Source: JBBQHM01 sp038323965
GTDB lineage: Bacteria; Verrucomicrobiota; Verrucomicrobiia; Chthoniobacterales; UBA10450
Direction of reading: 5' to 3'
DNA length: 28,494 bases
Assembly (NCBI GenBank): GCA_038323965.1
Contig: JBBQHM010000020.1
Span: forward strand, 1 to 28,494
Within the stretch, counting starts at the first letter, position 1; each line of letters opens with the position of its first letter. The translations under genes and the position numbers were made by a program. The notes under the pieces were generated by a model, which made no database searches, had not been told where the DNA came from, and saw only the letters and a list, made by a program, of their open reading frames with translations. Shown here piece by piece: positions 23,513-28,494 of this stretch.

Positions 23513-23785
23513 ATGATGGCACGACAAGCGAACCCTCTCTCTGAGGAAAATATACGGCGCATCGATACCAAGCGGCGCGCGCCGAAACAGACGCATGGGT
23601 TTCAGGTGCACTTCCTCCGCGGAGGCGAAGTCGTCACCAAACTTTTCAGCGATGCAATGTTCGGAGGTATCGAGGGCTCGCGTCGTGCCGCGCGGAAATT
23701 TAAGCGCAGCATGATCGGCAACGGGGCGAACGTCGCGAAAGGGAAATCCCTTGCGTCGCGCAGCAAATCGGCGCGCCAACGTTAG
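23513..23785 (+). CDS. Small AP2-like DNA-binding domain protein
   Basis: From the ATG pair at 23513/23516 the protein has about 90 residues and is strongly basic. The part IRRIDTKRRAPKQTHGFQVH, followed by FLRGGEVVTKLFSDAMFGG and SRRAARKFKRSM, resembles the short AP2/ERF-like domain seen in bacteria, where a three-stranded sheet (G-x-x-V...K-x-F...Y/FGG) is followed by a basic helix. The C-terminus is a Lys/Arg/Ser tail (KGKSLASRSKSARQR). It may bind DNA or RNA; no target can be given. The frame is open to an earlier ATG at 23474. Its TAG stop overlaps the TAA stop of the convergent RsmA-Nudix gene in the bases TTAG (23782-23785). Confidence 0.6.
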   Translation: MMARQANPLSEENIRRIDTKRRAPKQTHGFQVHFLRGGEVVTKLFSDAMFGGIEGSRRAARKFKRSMIGNGANVAKGKSLASRSKSARQR

Positions 23786-25122
23786 TTCAGTCCAGCGCGA
23801 AAAACCCGCCAGCATTCCAGGAAGCCGGGCGCAAAATCTTCGGACCGCGCGATAACCCATCCCTTTACCACGTCCATCGGGAAAAAGCCTGCCCATTGGA
23901 TTTCGGTAGTAGCAATGCGGAATGGCCCGTTATGCCTTCCCGTGTAGATCCGGATAAATTCCTGACCGGTCGCATCCGACGCTGCGAGTTGGCCAATTTC
24001 CGTTAGCTGCGCTTCGACTCCGAGCTCCTCCTTAAGTTCACGCGCGGCGGTTGCGTCGTATTCCTCGCCCGCATCGACATGGCCGGCGGCGCTGGAATCC
24101 CACTGGAGAGGATGCCGATCCTTGGATGCGGATCGCTTCTGGAGCAGGAGTTCGCCCGCCGCGTTGAAGAGGAGGATGTGGACAGCGCGATGGCGCAAGT
24201 TATTCGCATGCACTTCCGTTCGCGGAGCAACACGGAGAACCACATTATTTTCGTTAACCACCGGGAACATCTCCTCCGGCTCGGGGGAGTCGTCAGTCTT
24301 CCGAGGAACTTCCTGTTTATTCGTTAGGTTCACCCAATCGGAGAGCGTGAGTTCCTCGGCACGGGCGTTAGGATTGATCTGAATTTCCTCGGCGATTTTA
24401 ATCCATTCCGGTTCAGGAATCTCAAGCAGTTTGCGCAATTGTTTTCGGCGCTGGGAAAAACCAGCCCGCACCATCCGATTATATTCTGCGCGATCGATCG
24501 CCATCGCCTCGCCCGCTCCTCGCGGAGTTAGCCGAATCACCGCGGAATCAATCTCGGGTTGCGGGACAAAAACCGACTGCGGGACCGTGCGAAGCAGCTC
24601 AATTCGATAATCGTGCTGAAGGCGTAAAGTCAGAGCGCCATATTGCGGGGTAGTTGCTTTCGCGGCGAGACGTTGCGCCACCTCCTTCTGTAACATCAAC
24701 ACCGCGAGTGATATAGGCGAAGGAAAATCGAGGAACCGCAGCATGATCTGGCTCGCGATGTAATACGGAAGATTCGCGATGAGCTTGACGCTGCGGTGCA
24801 CGAACAGAGTGCGCACGTCGAAGTCCATCGCGTCCATGTGCGCCACTTGCAGGCGCTTATTTTCTCCAAGGCGTGTTTGCAGGTAATCCGTCAGACGACC
24901 ATCCTTTTCGATCGCCAGGATGGTTGCGCCTTTATCGAGAATGCACGTGGTCAGGGCGCCGAGACCGGGACCAATCTCGACGATGAAATCGTCCGAACGC
25001 ACATCTGCCGACTCGACGATTGCGCGGGCTATATTTTGGTCGTGGAGAAAATTTTGGCCGAGAGAACGTACTGGCGAAACACGGATCTCCTGGAGCGTTG
25101 CCTTGAGTTCGGAAAGCTTCAC
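23782..25122 (-). CDS. rsmA: 16S rRNA adenine dimethyltransferase RsmA (KsgA) fused to a Nudix hydrolase domain
   Basis: Residues 1-268 are RsmA, which dimethylates A1518 and A1519 of 16S rRNA. The SAM motif is VEIGPGLGALT (48-58), the catalytic motif NLPY (117-120), with LGQNFLHD (21-28), the FVPQPEIDSAVI segment and SQRRKQLRK near 223-231. A charged Pro/Glu linker (about 270-287) leads to a Nudix domain with a complete box: Gly347, Glu353, then RELKEELGV (361-369). Its lead-in (ENNVVLRVAPRTEVH, LRHRAVHILLFN) is of the IPP isomerase/YfcD-like type. RsmA alone is usually about 270 residues, so this is a true in-frame fusion. The start is GTG. A palindromic cluster lies 36 bp upstream. Confidence 0.9.
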   Translation of the reverse strand: MKLSELKATLQEIRVSPVRSLGQNFLHDQNIARAIVESADVRSDDFIVEIGPGLGALTTCILDKGATILAIEKDGRLTDYLQTRLGENKRLQVAHMDAMDFDVRTLFVHRSVKLIANLPYYIASQIMLRFLDFPSPISLAVLMLQKEVAQRLAAKATTPQYGALTLRLQHDYRIELLRTVPQSVFVPQPEIDSAVIRLTPRGAGEAMAIDRAEYNRMVRAGFSQRRKQLRKLLEIPEPEWIKIAEEIQINPNARAEELTLSDWVNLTNKQEVPRKTDDSPEPEEMFPVVNENNVVLRVAPRTEVHANNLRHRAVHILLFNAAGELLLQKRSASKDRHPLQWDSSAAGHVDAGEEYDATAARELKEELGVEAQLTEIGQLAASDATGQEFIRIYTGRHNGPFRIATTEIQWAGFFPMDVVKGWVIARSEDFAPGFLECWRVFRAGLN

Positions 25123-25157
25123 GCGACCGCTCTAAGGTGCGCGAGAGACTCACACGG

Positions 25158-25219
25158 TTGTTCACAACTCATGTGAACAAAATGCGCTGGAAGGGCCGAT
25201 TTGTTCACAAGTTATTCAC
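25158..25219. promoter_or_regulatory. Cluster of DnaA-box-like sequences upstream of rsmA
   Basis: TTGTTCACA occurs at 25158-25166 and 25201-25209, and inverted (TGTGAACAA) at 25172-25180; TTATTCACT follows at 25212-25220. The first and the inverted copy form a perfect 9-bp inverted repeat with a five-base spacer. TTGTTCACA differs at one position from the TTATNCACA DnaA consensus. The site lies between rsmA and the DUF697 gene and could bind DnaA or a dimeric repressor of rsmA. Confidence 0.45.
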
Positions 25220-26366
25220 TATGATTCCGAGTCACGCGACGGAGCGTATTGGGCGCAGATCGCTCGCCATTTTCGAGATAAGTGGGCTTCGATTTCCGCT
25301 TCCGGCTGGTGAGGTATGTTCGGCGAGCGTCTCGGAGCGACACGCCATCAATGAAATAAACCGAGGCAGCCCTTCCTATCCCGTAGGTTCCGCCGGCTGC
25401 GATCATCCCGCAGACGACGTTGCCCCACCCGGGGATGAACTTCAAGACCGCCCGCGCCCCTTCGCGGAGCAACATGCCAGCGCCGACATTTACTCCCAGG
25501 GTGGCGACAAACTCAGTCGCTGCGCGCAAACTTCGGTCCCGGCCACTCACATACATAATGCCCGAAACCATCAAAAGTTGCAGCGTGGTCAGAATCGGCA
25601 GGTCAGCCAGAGGGATCGGTTGCGCGCCAATCGCGCCGCAGATCACGCTGGCGGATTTTGTGAGGGTTTGCGCGATCTCATTCTGAGCCACTTGGTCGCC
25701 GGAAATCCGGATCATCTCCACTCGGGCCTCGTTCGGGACTCGACGGCTGATGGCCGAACAAAATCGTTTGGATTCCGCCACCGGATCTTTGGAAAAATCA
25801 AACGTCGCCGCAATCCGGTTATCGCGAGGAGTTGTTTCGCTCGGATCCGGTAAAATCTTCGCACTCTTGGGCGGATTGAGGTTCACGGCGAGGATAGGGC
25901 TGGCTGGCGTGGCAGACCCGAAAAGATCGAGGCAACTAGCCAGGCTGTCGGTGGCACGCTTCCGCTTTACTCGCCCTGCACGGAAGTCGTCCACGCAGAC
26001 GATAATATCCGGGGCGGAATTCTGCACTTCCTCGCGCGTATCCGCCGCGGCCACCGGATCGACCCCGCGCGCATCGAGTAACGAAACGCTGCCGCGATCG
26101 CCTATCTGCCAATTTTCCCAACGATGAATGTGAGTCGCGATCGCAGATTGGCCGGCATCCTCAGGCATCCCAAAGAGCGTAGCGACGATTTCGTGGAGCG
26201 GCTGATCAGGCAATCCGCAGATCAATAGGCGCGCGGGGCGCTGCCGCAGAAAAAGCTCTTTCAACGGAGTGATCTCGCGCAGCACGGGCCGCTGGATCGC
26301 ATCCGGCAGCCTGTGCAAAACGTTTTCCAGCCGTTCGACGACGTGAAGCAACAACGAGGGATTCAT
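25212..26366 (-). CDS. DUF697 membrane protein with degenerate GTPase domain
   Basis: The C-terminal half is a DUF697 (YcjF-like) domain: PLADLPILTTLQLLMVSGIM, a TEFVATLGVNVGAGMLL helix, LKFIPGWGNVVCGMIAAGG and IGRAASVYFIDG. In relatives this follows an Era/YihA-like GTPase domain. Here the N-terminal half keeps the pattern (RLLICGLPDQPLHEIVATLF, then SLLDARGVD as a G3-like motif, PDIIVCVDD). The P-loop lysine and serine (GxxxxGKS) are missing, so it probably does not hydrolyse GTP. The ATG at 26366 is chosen, as a TATAAT lies at 26407-26412 on the minus strand; ATGs at 26408 or 26450 would overlap it or transketolase. Confidence 0.7.
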   Translation of the reverse strand: MNPSLLLHVVERLENVLHRLPDAIQRPVLREITPLKELFLRQRPARLLICGLPDQPLHEIVATLFGMPEDAGQSAIATHIHRWENWQIGDRGSVSLLDARGVDPVAAADTREEVQNSAPDIIVCVDDFRAGRVKRKRATDSLASCLDLFGSATPASPILAVNLNPPKSAKILPDPSETTPRDNRIAATFDFSKDPVAESKRFCSAISRRVPNEARVEMIRISGDQVAQNEIAQTLTKSASVICGAIGAQPIPLADLPILTTLQLLMVSGIMYVSGRDRSLRAATEFVATLGVNVGAGMLLREGARAVLKFIPGWGNVVCGMIAAGGTYGIGRAASVYFIDGVSLRDARRTYLTSRKRKSKPTYLENGERSAPNTLRRVTRNHSE

Positions 26367-26385
26367 TTTATGGGCGGCGAATGAG

Positions 26386-26414
26386 TTGGAGTCGAGGTGC
26401 ACCGCCATTATAGA
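26386..26414 (+). promoter_or_regulatory. Possible transketolase promoter
   Basis: TTGGAG (26386-26391), a 17-base spacer and TATAGA (26409-26414) end eight bases before the ATG at 26423. The -35 is poor. The spacing to the start again predicts a leaderless mRNA. The opposite strand carries a perfect TATAAT at 26407-26412 for the DUF697 gene. Confidence 0.3.
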
Positions 26415-26422
26415 ACAACGGT

Positions 26423-28408
26423 ATGGATTTGAACGTGGAAATTCTCTCACGCGCCGCGAATGAAGCGCGCGGTCTGGCGATGGATGCGGTCCAAACTTCG
26501 CAATCGGGACATCTCGGCCTGCCGCTCGGCTGCGCGGAAATGGGCGCGGTCCTTTACGGCAGCGTCTTGAAACAAAATCCCGATCAGCCGCGCTGGATCG
26601 GCCGCGATTACTTCGTTCTCTCCGCCGGGCACGGCAGCATGATGCTTTACGCGTGGCTGAACATCAGCGGCTACGACGTCTCGATCGATGACATCAAGGC
26701 CTTCCGCCAATTGCATAGCAAGACGCCGGGGCATCCGGAGTTTTTCGAAACGCCCGGAGTTGAATGCACGACGGGCCCGCTCGGGCAGGGAGTGGGCAAC
26801 GCGGTAGGTCTCGCCGTCGCCTCGAAAATGGCGGCTGCTCATTATAACACCGATGAGCATCGCATCTTTGATCAACATATATTTTGTCTGGCGGGCGACG
26901 GCTGCCTGCAGGAAGGAGTCAGCGCGGAAGCGAGCGCGTTCGCAGGCCATTTTGGGCTCGATAATCTCATTCTGATTTACGATTCCAATGCGATCACGCT
27001 TGATGCGATGGCGACCGCCACGCAAAGCGAAGACACCGGGAAGCGCTACGCCGCGTATGGCTTCGATGTACAGGAGATCGCTGGAAATGACATGCAGGCG
27101 TTCCTCGACGCAGTGAATATCGCGAAGGAACGCGATAACGGAAAACCGCAGTTCATCATCGCGCATACCCTGGCGGGGAAGGGGATTCCGGAAGTCGCCG
27201 GAACCGCGAAAGCCCACGGGGAGGCGGGCGCAAAGTTTGTGGAAGCGGCGCGCAAAGGTTTGGGTTTGCCGGACGAGAGATTCTTCGTTTCACACGAGAC
27301 GCGCGAGTATTTCGCCGGCCATAAGAAGCAACTCCTCGACGGTTTTTCGCGGTGGGAGAAAACATGGAGAGCCTGGCAAAAAGCGAATCCCGAGAAAGCC
27401 CGGGAACTCGATGACGCCATCGACAAGAAAGTGCCAGCCGATCTCCTTGCGAGCGTGCCGGCTTTTCCAGTCGAGGCAAAACTTGCCACGCGAAAAGCGG
27501 GGGGGGACGCGTTGCAGGTCATCGCGAAAGCGATGCCGATGCTTATGAGCGGCAGCGCTGACCTCCACGGGTCTACCCTAAATTACATCGTCGATGGCGG
27601 TGACTTCACCGCGGAAAATTCGCTTGGTCGCAATATCCATTTCGGAATTCGGGAACACGGCATGTGCGCGATCATGAACGGCATTGCTTACCATGGAGTT
27701 TTTCGCGCATCGGGAGCCACGTTCCTCGTTTTTTCCGATTATTGCCGCGCATCGATTCGATTAGCCGCTCTGGCGAAGCTTCCGAATATTTATATTTTCA
27801 CGCACGACTCGATCGGCGTTGGCGAAGATGGGCCGACCCATGAACCGGTCGAGACCGTGAGCGGACTGCGGGTGATTCCGCAGCTCGACGTAATTCGGCC
27901 CGCCGATCCCGAAGAAACGGCAGCCGCGTTTGCTGCCGCTGCGCAGAAAATCGACGGACCAACGTTACTGGCTCTTACTCGCCAGGCTGTGCCGATGCTG
28001 AACGAGATCGACGTGCAAACGCGTCGCGCAGGCGTTTACAAAGGCGGCTATATCGCGAAGCGAGAATCCGATACGCTCGAGCTAATTCTTTTATCTTGCG
28101 GCAGTGAATTGCAGCACGCGCTCGCCGCCGCAAAAGAGCTTGGAACAGGAACGCGCGTGGTTTCGATGCCCTGCTTCGAGCGATTTGAGCGGCAGGATGA
28201 GAGTTATCGTGAAGAAGTGTTGCCGAAATCCTGCAGAAAGCGTGTCGCGATTGAAGCGGGCGTCCCGGACACCTGGTATCGTTACGTCGGTCTCGACGGA
28301 CGAGTGATTGGGTTGCACAGATTTGGTCTGAGTGCGCCCGGTCCGCTGGTCATGAAAGAGTTCGGCATCACAGCCGAGAATGTCGTAAAAGTCGCGCGCT
28401 CGCTTTAA
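26423..28408 (+). CDS. tkt: Transketolase
   Basis: Transketolase moves two-carbon units between sugar phosphates in the pentose phosphate pathway, using thiamine diphosphate. The sequence has the family stretches GHPEFFETPGVECTTGPLGQ (103-122), the ThDP motif from GDGCLQEGVSAEASAFAG to IYDSNAITLD, HTLAGKGIPE, and the C-terminal half motifs GRNIHFGIREHGMCAIMNG, GPTHEPVETVSGLRVIP and ARSL at the end. The length of 661 residues is normal. Differences from the common form are the opening SGHLGLPLGCAEM (usually SGHPGxPMG) and a Leu/Ala-rich middle; neither removes a cofactor motif. No ribosome-binding site is visible. It is divergent from the DUF697 gene. Confidence 0.93.
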   Translation: MDLNVEILSRAANEARGLAMDAVQTSQSGHLGLPLGCAEMGAVLYGSVLKQNPDQPRWIGRDYFVLSAGHGSMMLYAWLNISGYDVSIDDIKAFRQLHSKTPGHPEFFETPGVECTTGPLGQGVGNAVGLAVASKMAAAHYNTDEHRIFDQHIFCLAGDGCLQEGVSAEASAFAGHFGLDNLILIYDSNAITLDAMATATQSEDTGKRYAAYGFDVQEIAGNDMQAFLDAVNIAKERDNGKPQFIIAHTLAGKGIPEVAGTAKAHGEAGAKFVEAARKGLGLPDERFFVSHETREYFAGHKKQLLDGFSRWEKTWRAWQKANPEKARELDDAIDKKVPADLLASVPAFPVEAKLATRKAGGDALQVIAKAMPMLMSGSADLHGSTLNYIVDGGDFTAENSLGRNIHFGIREHGMCAIMNGIAYHGVFRASGATFLVFSDYCRASIRLAALAKLPNIYIFTHDSIGVGEDGPTHEPVETVSGLRVIPQLDVIRPADPEETAAAFAAAAQKIDGPTLLALTRQAVPMLNEIDVQTRRAGVYKGGYIAKRESDTLELILLSCGSELQHALAAAKELGTGTRVVSMPCFERFERQDESYREEVLPKSCRKRVAIEAGVPDTWYRYVGLDGRVIGLHRFGLSAPGPLVMKEFGITAENVVKVARSL

Positions 28409-28419
28409 GGTTGTCATCC

Positions 28420-28494
28420 CGAGCGAAGCCGAGGGACCCCGCTGCTTACCGAGCGACGCCGTCGATACTCCACGGGGTCCCTCGGCTTCGCTCG
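28420..28494. repeat. Long inverted repeat at the right edge
   Basis: Perfectly complementary 22-base arms (28420-28441 and 28473-28494) enclose a 31-base loop, 11 bp after the transketolase stop. The arms contain GAGCGAAGCCGAGGGACCCC and its complement. The right arm may continue beyond the window. There is no T-run, so it may be a dispersed palindromic repeat of the REP/MITE kind that also caps the transcript. Confidence 0.75.

Noticed and set aside
25137..25853. Plus-strand open frame of 238 codons opposite the DUF697 gene
   Set aside because: It is antisense to a gene with a recognisable conserved domain, and its product has no motifs.

Overview
The window looks like chromosomal DNA from a fairly GC-rich Gram-negative member of the PVC superphylum, most likely a soil Verrucomicrobiota (Chthoniobacterales/Udaeobacter-like). 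The pointers are an LL-diaminopimelate aminotransferase, a hopanoid pair (HpnH plus squalene-hopene cyclase), a PEP-CTERM protein, a TMTC-like membrane/TPR protein, outer-membrane barrels and lipoproteins, and start codons mostly without Shine-Dalgarno sequences. The assignment is inference; no rRNA gene is present.

Layout. 1-1074: 3' end of a duplicated outer-membrane barrel gene and its terminator. 1285-2889: a MarC-family membrane protein, then three small minus-strand genes (lipoprotein, CoA-binding protein, TM2 protein). 3031-6344: hpnH and shc, 2 bp apart, behind a strong promoter that would give a leaderless mRNA. 6719-8161: a secreted IPT/collagen-like fibre protein. 8402-9963: three attC-like sites and a further core site enclosing three minus-strand cassettes (two frameshifted lipoprotein genes and one intact SnoaL/DUF4440-like gene), with no integrase in the window. 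10357-15803: superoxide dismutase, a GT-C-like membrane protein, a PEP-CTERM protein, LL-DAP aminotransferase, and a divergent sigma factor overlapping a membrane (anti-sigma-like) gene.

15851-16229: tRNA(CAU), a GIY-YIG nuclease gene starting 7 bp after its CCA, and a second partial copy of the tRNA 3' half in which the anticodon arm is replaced by a perfect 18-bp palindrome. That remnant also supplies the last codons and stop of the neighbouring acyltransferase/acyl-ACP synthetase gene (16211-18415). This Aas-like gene is divergent from a Spinster-type MFS transporter (18465-19718), a plausible counterpart of the LplT-Aas lysophospholipid recycling pair, and the two appear to share one promoter segment.

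19788-28494: a PRC-barrel protein with a Ser/Ala/Pro repeat tail, a TMTC-like protein, an L,D-transpeptidase-like protein, a small AP2-like protein, an RsmA-Nudix fusion, a cluster of DnaA-box-like sequences, a DUF697 protein whose GTPase domain has lost its P-loop, transketolase, and a long inverted repeat at the right edge. The most unusual parts are the tRNA/GIY-YIG unit, the integrase-less cassette array and the Spinster/Aas pairing.
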